Assembly (NCBI RefSeq): GCF_002760435.1
Contig: NZ_AUUU01000009.1
Location: 1-64,000, forward strand
Reading direction: 5' to 3'
DNA from: Clostridium sp. LS
Lineage (GTDB): Bacteria; Bacillota; Clostridia; Clostridiales; Clostridiaceae
DNA length: 64,000 bases
Shown: positions 9,056 through 17,382 of the stretch, piece after piece
How the letters are laid out: every line of letters starts with the position of its first letter
Position numbering within the stretch: position 1 is the stretch's first letter
Program-made: the position numbers and the translations under genes
The notes under the pieces: model-generated
The model's database searches: none
Told to the model about the DNA's origin: nothing
The model's input: only the letters and a program-made list of their open reading frames with translations

Positions 9056-9084
9056 TTTACAAGTGAAAAAATATATGCTAATAT
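9056..9084 (+). promoter_or_regulatory. Rightward early promoter
   Basis: TTTACA (9056-9061), 17 bp, TAATAT (9079-9084), directly right of the operator and about 95 bp before the first small gene. The leader contains the palindrome TGTCAAATCCGACA. Confidence 0.65.
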
Positions 9085-9139
9085 GTAAAACAAGAACGAA
9101 ATGTAAATATAATTGTAACTTAAGTTACAAAAGTTAGAA

Positions 9140-9153
9140 TGTCAAATCCGACA
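9140..9153. repeat. Island palindrome, copy 1 (TGTCAAATCCGACA)
   Basis: Imperfect palindrome in the leader of the early operon. The same 14-mer occurs at 23139 and inverted at 21372, with related GTCAAATTTGAC at 21249 and 46069. All copies are intergenic. Confidence 0.6.
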
Positions 9154-9177
9154 GCTAAGTTGTAAGGGGGTGATATT

Positions 9178-9372
9178 TTGGAAGTTTCAATAGTGACTAT
9201 CAGTTATGATAGAAAATCAAAAGAAAGAGTAAAGGAGGAGTTATTGACCCAAAAGAGTGTAGAGGCTGAATTTGAAAATCAGTTCGTTAAGACCCTAGCA
9301 GAAGGGCTTAGAGAGAAGTTTATTTTTAGAACAGATATTAATAAAAAGCATTCACTAGATTATGCTGCTTAG
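9178..9372 (+). CDS. Small early protein, function unknown
   Basis: 64 aa starting at TTG with AAGGGGG 7 bp upstream. Charged, no membrane segment or cysteine; a central amphipathic helix (VKEELLTQKSVEAEFENQFVK region) is likely. It is the first gene of a tightly spaced rightward set (9178-10444) controlled by the early promoter. I do not recognise the family. Position suggests a regulatory or replication accessory role, as for the small early genes of phages and satellites. Confidence 0.6.
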   Translation: MEVSIVTISYDRKSKERVKEELLTQKSVEAEFENQFVKTLAEGLREKFIFRTDINKKHSLDYAA

Positions 9373-9386
9373 AAAGGAGAATAGAG

Positions 9387-9674
9387 ATGTTAATAAGAAC
9401 TACAAGAGATGACTATGAAAAAATAACTTATGACTACGATGAAAAAAATCATTCTATTATGGGAGCTGGTAATATTTGTGACTTATTTAAGCCTGAAGCA
9501 TTAAATGATGATTCAGATAAGGTTTCAGATTTTGTAGACAAGCTTGTTAGCTTTATAAGAGCAGAAAGATCAGACTGGGGGAACAAAGAAGTGTATCTAA
9601 ACTTTGAAGAGATAGAATACCTTATAACCAGTGCAAAGATTTTATACGATAGATATAATGCAGGAATCTTTTAG
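9387..9674 (+). CDS. Hypothetical acidic island protein
   Basis: 95 aa, ATG with AAGGAGAATAG upstream, 14 bp after the previous gene. Strongly acidic, soluble, with no recognised motif; residues 50-90 look helical (VSDFVDKLVSFIRAE). It is part of the early four-gene run. Anti-defence or replication accessory proteins of mobile elements often look like this, but that is only position-based. Confidence 0.65.
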   Translation: MLIRTTRDDYEKITYDYDEKNHSIMGAGNICDLFKPEALNDDSDKVSDFVDKLVSFIRAERSDWGNKEVYLNFEEIEYLITSAKILYDRYNAGIF

Positions 9675-9688
9675 TTGGAGTGACTTAA

Positions 9689-9994
9689 ATGTTGTTTTGC
9701 AAAAGCGTGTGTGAAATTAATAAGGATGAGCTAATAGATAAGATAGAAAATGTTGTCTTAAGTAATATTGAAAAGCAAGGCTATGTAAGAGAAATAGATA
9801 TTTTTCAGTCAATAGAAGATGAATATGCTTATTCTGAATTTGAAACCCAAAAAGCTCTAAAAGAAATAATAGAGAAACATAATCTTATGAGGCTAAAGTA
9901 TAGCTACAATAATCAGAAATCAAAATATAAAGCTTCCAATACATATATTATAACAAAAAAGGTTAAGGAAGATTACAATAAGGAAATTGCTTAA
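9689..9994 (+). CDS. Hypothetical protein, possible winged helix
   Basis: 101 aa, ATG after TTGGAGTGA. The middle (about 14-70) alternates helices in a pattern compatible with a small winged-helix domain (VREIDIFQSIEDEYAYSEFE then QKALKEIIEKHNLMRL). No cysteine cluster or membrane segment. Unrecognised; it belongs to the early run with 9-15-bp spacings on both sides. Confidence 0.6.
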   Translation: MLFCKSVCEINKDELIDKIENVVLSNIEKQGYVREIDIFQSIEDEYAYSEFETQKALKEIIEKHNLMRLKYSYNNQKSKYKASNTYIITKKVKEDYNKEIA

Positions 9995-10009
9995 AAGGAG
10001 TGCTGTTTT

Positions 10010-10444
10010 ATGGAGAGAAATTATTATGTAAAAGTTATAAAAGAAGAGTATGTTAGAGATACCTATATAGAAAGGGTTTTGGCTAAGTTTAAATCTATCA
10101 ATGAAGCTGTTAAGTATGTAGAAGAAATAGCAGGAGCACGTGGGTTCAAAAGGATTTATGATGGAGCTACTGAATATACTTTTGCTAGAGGAGATGAATA
10201 TATTTTTTTAGAAGAAAGCGAAGATAGAGTTTATGAAACATTTGATGAATATATGAGAGTGTTTAATAACTTATCTGAAATAAAAGATCTTCTGGATCAG
10301 AAAGGAATTGAATCAAGCCATTATGGAGATGAGCTTAATATTACTTATACTTTGAAAAAATGTTTTCAAGTAAATGGAGATGTAACTAAGGAATGCGTTG
10401 ACAATTTATTATATGAAAGAACAGGTTATAGAATCTGTGAATAA
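10010..10444 (+). CDS. Hypothetical protein, last gene of the early run
   Basis: 144 aa with AAAAGGAGTG before the ATG. Soluble, mixed alpha/beta, rich in Tyr and Glu. The N-terminal half alternates strands and helices (YYVKVIKEEYVRD, SINEAVKYVEEIAG). I do not recognise it. A hairpin terminator follows directly, so the primase/helicase gene has its own promoter or depends on readthrough. Confidence 0.65.
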   Translation: MERNYYVKVIKEEYVRDTYIERVLAKFKSINEAVKYVEEIAGARGFKRIYDGATEYTFARGDEYIFLEESEDRVYETFDEYMRVFNNLSEIKDLLDQKGIESSHYGDELNITYTLKKCFQVNGDVTKECVDNLLYERTGYRICE

Positions 10445-10449
10445 TAATA

Positions 10450-10495
10450 AAATATAAGACGAGTCTGCAAAATTGCAGATAAGTCTTATATTTTT
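10450..10495 (+). terminator. Terminator after the early genes
   Basis: The arms AAATATAAGAC and GTCTTATATTT flank a loop containing a small TCTGCAAAATTGCAGA hairpin, followed by T residues. Confidence 0.8.
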
Positions 10496-10630
10496 GGAGA
10501 ATTATAGAAAATGGAACTTGTAAAATGATACAAGCGATTTAGATAGTTAAGAAAATAAGTCACAATGAATATTAAGCAGTAAAAGAATTTAATAAGAAAT
10601 ATACTGATTTCAGAAAGGGAGAATAATTTT

Positions 10631-12166
10631 ATGAATAATAATATAAATCATATACAGGCACCAGATCAGATCGCTTTAGCAAATATATATGCTTTTACAG
10701 ATGAAGAAAGTGAAGTAATTAGTAATAGCAATAACAAGCAAAGACAAAAAACAAACATAAAGGATGTACTAGTAAAAGATATTTTGAGAGAAGCTCATTT
10801 GTTTATAGATGATAGAAAGGAGGCTCATGCTATTATACCTGTAGGTGCTCATAAAGAGATACTTGCTGTCAGAGGAGAAGACTTTTCAAGTTGGATAATA
10901 AAAAAAGTATGGGATACATATGGAAAAACAATATCAACTATGGCAGTAAAAGATATAGTAAATTCAATAGAAGCTCATGCAAAGTTTGGTGGAATTCAAT
11001 ATAAACTGAATCTTCGAGTAGCAGGTGATGACAAAAGTATATATTATGATTTGGTAAATAGAAATTGGGAGATTGTTGAGATTGATGCATCTGGTTGGAA
11101 AATAAATAACAATCCATTAGCATTCTTTAAAAGATATAAGACACAAAATGAGCAGGTTAGACCGGTAGGCGGTGGAGATATAAAATCAATATTTAGATAT
11201 ATTAATGTTAAAGAGGAGGATAAACTATTATTTTTGGTATACCTAATTAGTTGCTTTATTCCTGAGATTGCTCATCCTATAGGAGTATTTTACGGTGAAA
11301 AAGGCTCTGCAAAGACTACAGCTTCTAAAGTAATGAAGATGATAATTGATCCTTCAATTATGCCAACAATTACCTTTCCTAAAAATAATGAAGAGCTTAT
11401 ACAGAATCTAGCTCACAATTGGTTTTGTAACTTTGATAATATATCTAATATAGGAGATACGACAAGCGATACCTTATGTAGAGCTGTTACTGGAGAAGGA
11501 TATTCCAAGAGAGGCATATATACTAATGAAGATGATGTTGTATTTACTTACAAACGCTGTGTTTCCTTAAATGGTATAGATGTTATTCCTAAGAAGGATG
11601 ATTTACTTGATAGATCGATTCTATTTGAATTAGATAGAATTCAAGATTCAAATAGAAAAGGTGAGTATAAGCTATTAGAAGAATTAAGACTTGTAATGCC
11701 AGAGATATTAGGAGGCATTTTTGACATATTATCAAAAGCAATCAGATTGTATTCTGATTCATCAACAATAAGATTAAATAGAATGGCTGATTTCACTTCT
11801 TGGGGATATGCAATAGCAGAAGCCATTGGTGGCTTGGGGAGTGAATTTTTATCAAGGTATAATAAAAATATAATCAAACAGAATTTAGAAGCAATCAATT
11901 CTAATTCGTTTGCTTCAGCGGTTGTAGCTTTGTTAGATAGTAATCAAAGTTGGAGTGGAAAAGCTAGTGATTTAATGATAGCTTTAGAAACAGTAGCAGA
12001 AAGAGAAAGAATATACACTGGTTCTTCAGATTTCCCGACAACCTCAAATATGGTAAGTAAAAAACTGAAATCTATAAAAAGTAACTTAGAAAGACTAGGA
12101 ATAAAATTTGAGATTAAACGTACTAATACAAATAATATAATCCATTTAAGAAGATTAGGCAGTTAA
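10631..12166 (+). CDS. D5/SF3-type replicative helicase-like ATPase (Rep)
   Basis: 511 aa, ATG after AAAGGGAG. An N-terminal region of about 190 aa lacks known motifs. The ATPase core shows Walker A YGEKGSAKTT (about 222), a Walker B-like WFCNFDNIS, and a sensor/arginine-finger segment (SLNGIDVIPKKDDLLDRSI). A winged-helix-like tail follows. This resembles the helicase of plasmids, phage satellites and primase-helicase (D5/DUF927-like) proteins. The inverted iterons and AT-rich tract directly downstream support a replication-initiator role. There is no obvious primase motif, so priming may come from the host. Confidence 0.75.
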   Translation: MNNNINHIQAPDQIALANIYAFTDEESEVISNSNNKQRQKTNIKDVLVKDILREAHLFIDDRKEAHAIIPVGAHKEILAVRGEDFSSWIIKKVWDTYGKTISTMAVKDIVNSIEAHAKFGGIQYKLNLRVAGDDKSIYYDLVNRNWEIVEIDASGWKINNNPLAFFKRYKTQNEQVRPVGGGDIKSIFRYINVKEEDKLLFLVYLISCFIPEIAHPIGVFYGEKGSAKTTASKVMKMIIDPSIMPTITFPKNNEELIQNLAHNWFCNFDNISNIGDTTSDTLCRAVTGEGYSKRGIYTNEDDVVFTYKRCVSLNGIDVIPKKDDLLDRSILFELDRIQDSNRKGEYKLLEELRLVMPEILGGIFDILSKAIRLYSDSSTIRLNRMADFTSWGYAIAEAIGGLGSEFLSRYNKNIIKQNLEAINSNSFASAVVALLDSNQSWSGKASDLMIALETVAERERIYTGSSDFPTTSNMVSKKLKSIKSNLERLGIKFEIKRTNTNNIIHLRRLGS

Positions 12167-12224
12167 TTATAGGCACCTCCTTCTTCAAGTATCCATGAGT
12201 GTATTTTATAGGGGCAAGATTATA

Positions 12225-12345
12225 GTGGAGGCAGTGGAGGTTGTGGAGGGTAAATTTTAATATTTTACTAATTTCTATATAGTATTCTATAGTTAATATA
12301 TAAAAAAGAGTTAATTAAGCTTCCACAGCTTCCACACCTTCCACG
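12225..12345. other. Candidate replication origin: opposed iterons flanking an AT-rich core
   Basis: Three 9-bp repeats built on GTGGAGG (12225-12250) are followed by 68 bp of almost pure A/T (12251-12318). Three repeats in the opposite orientation, built on CTTCCAC, follow (12319-12345). Opposed short iterons around an AT-rich melting region, right after a helicase gene, is the layout of phage-satellite (SaPI-type) origins. The assignment is inferred from layout. Confidence 0.65.
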
Positions 12346-12385
12346 GTATTAGATACATCTTAAAGCAACATGAGTATTAGAGAAA

Positions 12386-12420
12386 AAACTTCCTCACAAA
12401 TATAAACATGAGGAGGTTTT
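12386..12420. terminator. Hairpin terminator (either direction)
   Basis: AACTTCCTCA and TGAGGAGGTT pair around a 12-nt loop, with A-rich sequence on the left and T-rich on the right, so it can act on both strands. It closes the rep/ori region. Confidence 0.65.
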
Positions 12421-12856
12421 ACCTTAATAATGGCTTCTAAGTTACTTGTAGAATTAGAAGAAGGTATTATATATAACTCGACTCATTTTAAACCGGGCAT
12501 AATAATTACATATCAATATATATAATTATTAAGTATATATGTGCTATTTTGATACATTGGTTGTTGGTAAGCATTAATATACCTTAGTGCCAAGAGAATA
12601 TCTATAAAGATATCATCACAAAACACCAGAAGGTCATTTTGAACCAATTCTATGCTGATATATACCTATAAACATTTGTACATAAATATTTATCTATAAA
12701 TGTTTATCTACCTTATAGACATTTGTAGATGATTATATAGGAATAGCCTTTTGGCTACTCCTATAAGAGCATAAGAGTTTGGCTTTATGATATAGTAAGT
12801 GGAATGGTATTTTCAGGGCTTACTGCTTAAGTCACTATAATAGCTATAAACGTATT
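12421..12856. other. 436-bp intergenic stretch with small inverted repeats
   Basis: No convincing gene; a 31-codon frame from ATG 12430 has a GAGGAGG upstream but overlaps the terminator and is only a weak candidate. There are direct and inverted copies of a TATAAACATTTGTA-like sequence at about 12665-12730. A perfect hairpin (arms ATAGGAATAGCC / GGCTACTCCTAT with one mismatch, loop TTTT) lies at 12737-12764. Possible binding or origin-accessory sites. Confidence 0.4.
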
Positions 12857-13336
12857 TTAAGAAATAGTTGTATCATTTTGATCCTCATTGAAACCATATA
12901 TTTCTTCAATAAGTTTAGAGAAGAATTTATAGGATTCAATTATCATAGGCTTAAACTCCCTCATTTTTATTTCTAATTCTTCTCTTCCAAGCTCAGTAAT
13001 TGCATAATACTTCTTATCTTCCTCTATCTTTATGTTCTCAATAAGGTTGTTTGCTGTGAGCTTGTTTAAAATCGGATAGAGAGTTCCATGTGAGGGCTTC
13101 CAAACTGCAGATCCTATTGTGTCTTGCAGGAAGGCTAGTATTTCTTTGCCATATAGAGGTCTGTTTTGTTTGGCTAATACATGAAGGGTGTAGAAAGATA
13201 AGAAGTTTGAACTAGACATTTTTGTAGGGAAAAGTCTTGTGTATTCAGCCTTATAGTCATGTTTAGGATTAACCTTTTTAAGACCTTTCTGATTGATAAG
13301 ATTTGAGTTTTTAATAGATTTTTTTGTTGATTTCAT
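12857..13336 (-). CDS. PadR-family transcriptional regulator
   Basis: About 159 aa from ATG 13336, which has AAGGAGG 7 bp upstream; earlier in-frame starts lack a site. A basic N-terminal tail (about 1-35) precedes a PadR winged helix. Signatures are the recognition region SHGTLYPILNKLTANNLIE and the wing IKIEEDKKYYAITELGREEL. A C-terminal dimerisation helix follows. PadR proteins usually repress a nearby efflux or stress gene in response to a ligand. It is divergent from the mannoside cassette and separated from it by 680 bp with repeat A and CIRCE, so control of that cassette is possible but not shown. Confidence 0.87.
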   Translation of the reverse strand: MKSTKKSIKNSNLINQKGLKKVNPKHDYKAEYTRLFPTKMSSSNFLSFYTLHVLAKQNRPLYGKEILAFLQDTIGSAVWKPSHGTLYPILNKLTANNLIENIKIEEDKKYYAITELGREELEIKMREFKPMIIESYKFFSKLIEEIYGFNEDQNDTTIS

Positions 13337-13580
13337 TATGAATCCTCCTTTAGATATAAATATTAATAGTTCATTCAATACTTTAAATAGGAGTTAGAAT
13401 TACAAAGACTTAAACATACCTATAAAAAGTTATAAAAGAACCACCAGTGCCCTGCTAAGGGCTAAATCTTTAATCTGAAAAAGGAAGATGAATAGTTATA
13501 AAAGGTTTATGGTATAAGCTAAATCAGATTAAGCCGAAGGCTTTGGATAGGTCAAAATGAAACATGTAATTCTATAGAGG

Positions 13581-13655
13581 GGTGGGGCATGAAACTAAGG
13601 ATTAAGTTTTGATTTATATAGCCTGGTATCGGGAGAAAATATATGTGATTTTAAA
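13581..13655 (+). repeat. Direct repeat A, left border of the mannoside cassette
   Basis: About 75 bp starting GGTGGGGCATGAAACTAAG and containing TTATATAGCCTGGT and GGAGAAAATATATGT. It is about 85% identical to 20952-21026, in the same orientation. The two copies bracket a 7.3-kb segment holding CIRCE and six carbohydrate genes. Confidence 0.8.
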
Positions 13656-13762
13656 GATAAGATAGCTGTTCTATATATTAAAAAATCTTATGTAAGTATA
13701 AAATAATTAAAGAATCATGGAATAATGGAATAAGACAAAATATGAAAAATTTATAAAAATTA

Positions 13763-13822
13763 TTGACAGAAAAATCTAAATTAATTAAAATAAAATTAGC
13801 ACTCAGCGATAAGGAGTGCTAA
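13763..13822 (+). promoter_or_regulatory. SigA promoter with perfect CIRCE (HrcA operator)
   Basis: TTGACA (13763-13768), 17 bp, TAAAAT (13786-13791), then TTAGCACTC-N9-GAGTGCTAA at 13796-13822 over the expected transcription start. CIRCE is the operator of the heat-shock repressor HrcA, normally found before groESL and hrcA-dnaK. Here no chaperone gene follows; the first gene is a GH130 phosphorylase. Confidence 0.9.
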
Positions 13823-13826
13823 CAAA

Positions 13827-13945
13827 GCGTTTTAATATTCCTTTTATTTGTTGATATTCATTAATAGCGTTTATTCGTTATGAATTTTTATCTTAAAACT
13901 AGAAGGGGTTTTAAAGCGCTTTTTGTCTAAAAGGAATATTAACGC
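13827..13945 (+). promoter_or_regulatory. Long leader stem-loop before the GH130 gene
   Basis: The arms TTTTAATATTCCTTTTA (within 13827-13846) and TAAAAGGAATATTAA (13928-13943) close a 119-nt leader structure. Inner pairing is possible, and a palindrome TTAAAGCGCTTTTT near 13911 resembles a CcpA cre site. It may be an mRNA-stability or temperature-sensitive element, or a second operator. Confidence 0.5.
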
Positions 13946-14016
13946 ATAAAGGTAAAGGTAATTTAGCATTTTGCTAAAGTAATTATGAAATCAATTGGAA
14001 AAGGAGAGAAGGTTTT

Positions 14017-15018
14017 ATGAGTGAAAAGTTTCAAACAAAACTTATAGGATCTGATAATCATTCTTATAGGGAATTATTTAGAAGATACCCTAAAAATCCT
14101 ATTCTTACTTCTAAAGATTGGCCGTATGCTGCAAATACCATTTTTAATCCTGCGGCAACAATGTATGACAATAAGGTATTGCTACTAGCAAGGGTTGAAG
14201 ACAGGCGAGGTTTTTCACATCTTACTAAGGCTGTTAGTTATGATGGTATAGGTAATTGGAAAGTGGATACAAAGCCTACTCTTGAACCGAATCCAGAAAA
14301 GTTTCCTGAAGAGGAATGGGGTATTGAAGATCCAAGGATTACATACCTAGAGGAACTAAAAAAGTATGCTGTTGTATACACTGCATACTCAAAAGGAGGT
14401 CCACTAGTATCTCTTGCATTGACAGAAGATTTTGAAAAATTTGAAAAACTTGGAGCTATCATGCCTCCAGAGGATAAAGATGCTGCACTATTTCCAAGAA
14501 AGATTAATGGAAAATGGCTTCTTATACATAGACCAATTCCAGCAAATCATGAACCAGGAGCGCATATATGGGTTTCGCAATCTGATGACCTTAAATATTG
14601 GGGAGAACATCAGATATTAATTAATGCTAGGCGAGGCGGATGGTGGGATGCCAATAAGATAGGTCTTAATACTCCACCACTGGAAACACCAGAAGGATGG
14701 CTTATATTATATCATGGGGTAAGACAAACTGCAGGAGGATCAATTTACAGACTTGGTCTTGCACTATTAGATCTTGATAATCCATTTAAAGTTCTAAAAA
14801 GAAGTGATGAATGGGTATTTGGACCACAAGAACTTTATGAAAGAGAAGGGGATGTTGATGATGTAGTATTCCCTTGTGGATGGGTTCATGATAAAAACAC
14901 TGGCAACATAAAAATGTACTATGGTGCTGCAGATACCTGTATTGCCATGGCAGAGACTAATCTAAGTGACTTACTTGAATATATTAAAAGATGCCCAGAA
15001 CCTAAAACTTATGATTAG
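14017..15018 (+). CDS. GH130 family beta-mannoside phosphorylase/mannosidase
   Basis: 333 aa, full length for GH130; ATG after AAAGGAGAG. Five-bladed propeller signatures: FNPAAT (about 43), LLLARVEDRRGFS (55-67), and GIEDPRITY (102-110), whose Asp105 is the family general acid. GAHIWVS and a late VVFPCGW complete the set. GH130 enzymes cleave beta-mannosides by phosphorolysis to mannose-1-phosphate, or run in reverse to lengthen mannan. There is no signal peptide, so it works in the cytoplasm. It leads an operon with GDP-mannose-type genes behind CIRCE, which fits making or recycling an intracellular mannoside under heat stress. The linkage (beta-1,2 or beta-1,4) cannot be told from sequence alone. 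Confidence 0.87.
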   Translation: MSEKFQTKLIGSDNHSYRELFRRYPKNPILTSKDWPYAANTIFNPAATMYDNKVLLLARVEDRRGFSHLTKAVSYDGIGNWKVDTKPTLEPNPEKFPEEEWGIEDPRITYLEELKKYAVVYTAYSKGGPLVSLALTEDFEKFEKLGAIMPPEDKDAALFPRKINGKWLLIHRPIPANHEPGAHIWVSQSDDLKYWGEHQILINARRGGWWDANKIGLNTPPLETPEGWLILYHGVRQTAGGSIYRLGLALLDLDNPFKVLKRSDEWVFGPQELYEREGDVDDVVFPCGWVHDKNTGNIKMYYGAADTCIAMAETNLSDLLEYIKRCPEPKTYD

Positions 15019-15079
15019 ATAAGAATTGTTTAATAAATGACAAAAATATAGTTTATTGTTTAAAAAAGGAGGAATGTAT

Positions 15080-16123
15080 ATGAAGGCATTATTTTTAGCA
15101 GGTGGTTTTGGAACTAGATTAAGACCTATTACTAACGATTTACCAAAGCCTATGATTCCTATTGTAGGCAAACCTCTTCTTGAAAGAAATATAGAAAAGT
15201 TAAAAAAATATGGTATAAATGAAGTGGTATTAAGTACCTGCTATAAACCACAGAAAATAAAAGAGTATTTTAAAGATGGAAAGAGTTTGGGATTGAAAAT
15301 AAGTTATGTTTCTGAAGATATACCTTTAGGTACAGCAGGAGCAATAAAAAATGCACAGGAATTTTTTGATGATACATTTATAGTATTCAATGCAGATATA
15401 GTTAGTGATATTGATATTTCAGATATGATAGATTTTCATAGAGAGAAAAAAGCTCTTGCCACAATCGCTGTAACAAAAGTTGATAATCCTTCAGCTTACG
15501 GTGTAATAGAGCATGATAAAAATGCCTATATTACTGCATTTAAAGAAAAACCAAAACCTCATGAAAGTACTTCTAATCTAATTAATGCTGGGGTTTATAT
15601 ATTTGAGCCTGAACTTTTAAATGAAATACCTTTAGGAAGAGCTGTATCAATAGAAAGAGAAACATATCCTACTTTATTGCAAAAAGGATATAAGATTGCT
15701 GTATATAATAAATGTTCTTATTGGATTGATTTAGGTACGCCTGAAAAATACATTAAAGTGCATAAAGACATTGTTAAGGGTGATTTTAAGATTGATTTAT
15801 TAAATTTTGATGATAAGCAGCAATATATTAGTAAATCAGCTAAAATACATGAAACTGCAAGAATTAATGGTCCGGTTTATATTGGTGAAAATGTGACAGT
15901 TGGTGCTTTTGCTGTTGTGGGACCTGATACGGTACTAGGAGATTCTGTATCTATTGGTGCAGGTGGAAAGATTATCGGAAGTGTGATTTGGAATAATGTA
16001 ACTGTTGGAAGTGGTGCTGCTATCATAAATTCAGTGGCAATGTCAGATTGTACTATTAATAACAATAGAGAAGAATATAATAACATTCTTACAGATAAGC
16101 TAAGTGATTCAATTGCAGTATAA
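15080..16123 (+). CDS. Sugar-phosphate nucleotidyltransferase (mannose-1-phosphate guanylyltransferase type)
   Basis: 347 aa from ATG 15080, 7 bp after AAAGGAGG. The N-terminal Rossmann-like pyrophosphorylase domain has the signature LFLAGGFGTRLRPIT and LPKPMIPI; FNADIVSDID holds the metal Asp, and NAGVYIFEPE follows. The C-terminal part (about 250-335) has hexapeptide repeats of a left-handed beta helix (GPVYIGENVTVGAFAVVG). The architecture matches bacterial/archaeal GDP-mannose pyrophosphorylases that join a sugar-1-phosphate to an NTP. The phosphomannomutase and ManA in the same operon make mannose-1-phosphate the likely substrate. Glucose-1-phosphate enzymes look similar, so specificity is inferred. 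Confidence 0.82.
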   Translation: MKALFLAGGFGTRLRPITNDLPKPMIPIVGKPLLERNIEKLKKYGINEVVLSTCYKPQKIKEYFKDGKSLGLKISYVSEDIPLGTAGAIKNAQEFFDDTFIVFNADIVSDIDISDMIDFHREKKALATIAVTKVDNPSAYGVIEHDKNAYITAFKEKPKPHESTSNLINAGVYIFEPELLNEIPLGRAVSIERETYPTLLQKGYKIAVYNKCSYWIDLGTPEKYIKVHKDIVKGDFKIDLLNFDDKQQYISKSAKIHETARINGPVYIGENVTVGAFAVVGPDTVLGDSVSIGAGGKIIGSVIWNNVTVGSGAAIINSVAMSDCTINNNREEYNNILTDKLSDSIAV

Positions 16124-16203
16124 GAATTAAAAGTATACTGCTATAGAAATTGTATTTATAACTTTAAATATATGATTTTAAATTTTTAATAGGAGGTTTT
16201 CTT

Positions 16204-17382
16204 ATGGTTTTGGAAAGATTGATGAATATTGCTTTTTTAAGTACTTATCCTTCAAGAGAATGCGGTCTTGCAACTTTTACTCAGGATTTAGTAAGAGAAA
16301 TTGATAAGAATGGATTTGGAAATAGACCTAAAGTTATAGCTATAAGCGATAATAATAACTATGATTACAGCAGTAGAGTAATTATGGAAATTTCTCAACA
16401 TGATAAAGAAAGCTATTTAAAAACAGCAGATGCAATTAATAATTCAAATATAGAGCTTCTTGTTATAGAACATGAATATGGTATATTTGGCGGAGAATCT
16501 GGTGAGTTTATATTAGATTTTATTGATAGGCTTCATATACCTTTTGTTACAACTTTGCATACTGTAATACCTAATCCTTCAGAAAAGCAAAAAGAAATAT
16601 TAAAAAGGTTAGGTGAAAAAAGTTCAAAAATTATAACTATGGCTCAAAATACAAAGCCTATTCTTGAAAAAGTGTATAGTATTAATCCATTAAAAGTGAA
16701 AGTTATTCATCATGGAGTACCTTATAAGGCCCTTGACAGCAGAGAGAAGCTTAAGAAAAAATATGGGCTTTCAGGGCGAAATGTAATTAGTACTTTTGGG
16801 TTAATAAGTCCAGGTAAAGGTATAGAATATGGGATTGAAGCAATTGCAAAGGTGGCAAAAAGCTACAAAGATATTGTTTATCTTATTCTTGGGCAGACCC
16901 ATCCTTGCATAAAAAAGGAATATGGTGAAATTTATAGAGAGAAACTTATTAGTATGGTGAAAAAACTTGGAATAGAGAACAATGTATGGTTCATTGATAA
17001 GTATCTTACTAAAGAAGAAATTATTCAATATCTTCAGTTGTCAGATATATATATGACACCTTATCTTGGTAAGGATCAAGCTGTAAGCGGAACGTTGGCC
17101 TACGCAGTAGGATATGGTAGAGTTATTGTATCTACCCCTTATAGTTATGCAAGAGAAATGCTAAGTGATGGTAGAGGGCTTTTAGCAGAGTTTAGTGATT
17201 CTGATTCCTTGGCAAGAAATATCAAATATGTATTAAGTAATCCTGAAGCAAAAAGAGAAATGGAGAAACGTACATTAAGTATTGGTAAGACTATGATGTG
17301 GGAAAATGTTTCAAAACAATATATAGATCTTTTTATTGAAGTGCTTAATAAAGATAAATCATCAGGAAAAATGGTGGTATGA
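16204..17382 (+). CDS. GT4-family glycosyltransferase (probable mannosyltransferase)
   Basis: 392 aa; AGGAGG lies 7 bp before ATG 16204. GT-B fold. The N-terminal domain opens MNIAFLSTYPSRECGLATF. The donor domain has FGLISPGKGIEYGI, then DIYMTPY and GTLAYAVGYGRVIVSTPYSYARE, with the E-x7-E region of GT4. No membrane segment. With GDP-mannose genes around it, it likely transfers mannose to an acceptor that begins or extends a mannoside. It overlaps the next gene by 4 bp (ATGA), indicating translational coupling. Confidence 0.85.
   Translation: MVLERLMNIAFLSTYPSRECGLATFTQDLVREIDKNGFGNRPKVIAISDNNNYDYSSRVIMEISQHDKESYLKTADAINNSNIELLVIEHEYGIFGGESGEFILDFIDRLHIPFVTTLHTVIPNPSEKQKEILKRLGEKSSKIITMAQNTKPILEKVYSINPLKVKVIHHGVPYKALDSREKLKKKYGLSGRNVISTFGLISPGKGIEYGIEAIAKVAKSYKDIVYLILGQTHPCIKKEYGEIYREKLISMVKKLGIENNVWFIDKYLTKEEIIQYLQLSDIYMTPYLGKDQAVSGTLAYAVGYGRVIVSTPYSYAREMLSDGRGLLAEFSDSDSLARNIKYVLSNPEAKREMEKRTLSIGKTMMWENVSKQYIDLFIEVLNKDKSSGKMVV

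Noticed and set aside
12225-12345. CRISPR-like repeats
   Set aside because: The 9-bp units are adjacent without spacers and in opposed orientation; they fit origin iterons. I saw no CRISPR array or cas gene in the window.
12430-12525. 31-codon mini-gene after the rep/ori region
   Set aside because: It overlaps the terminator arm that supplies its apparent ribosome binding site and has no recognisable features; kept only as a weak possibility.
13440-13580. Riboswitch or T-box in the structured region before repeat A
   Set aside because: Small hairpins (GCCCTGCTAAGGGC, AAGCCGAAGGCTT) are present but no known riboswitch consensus could be matched.
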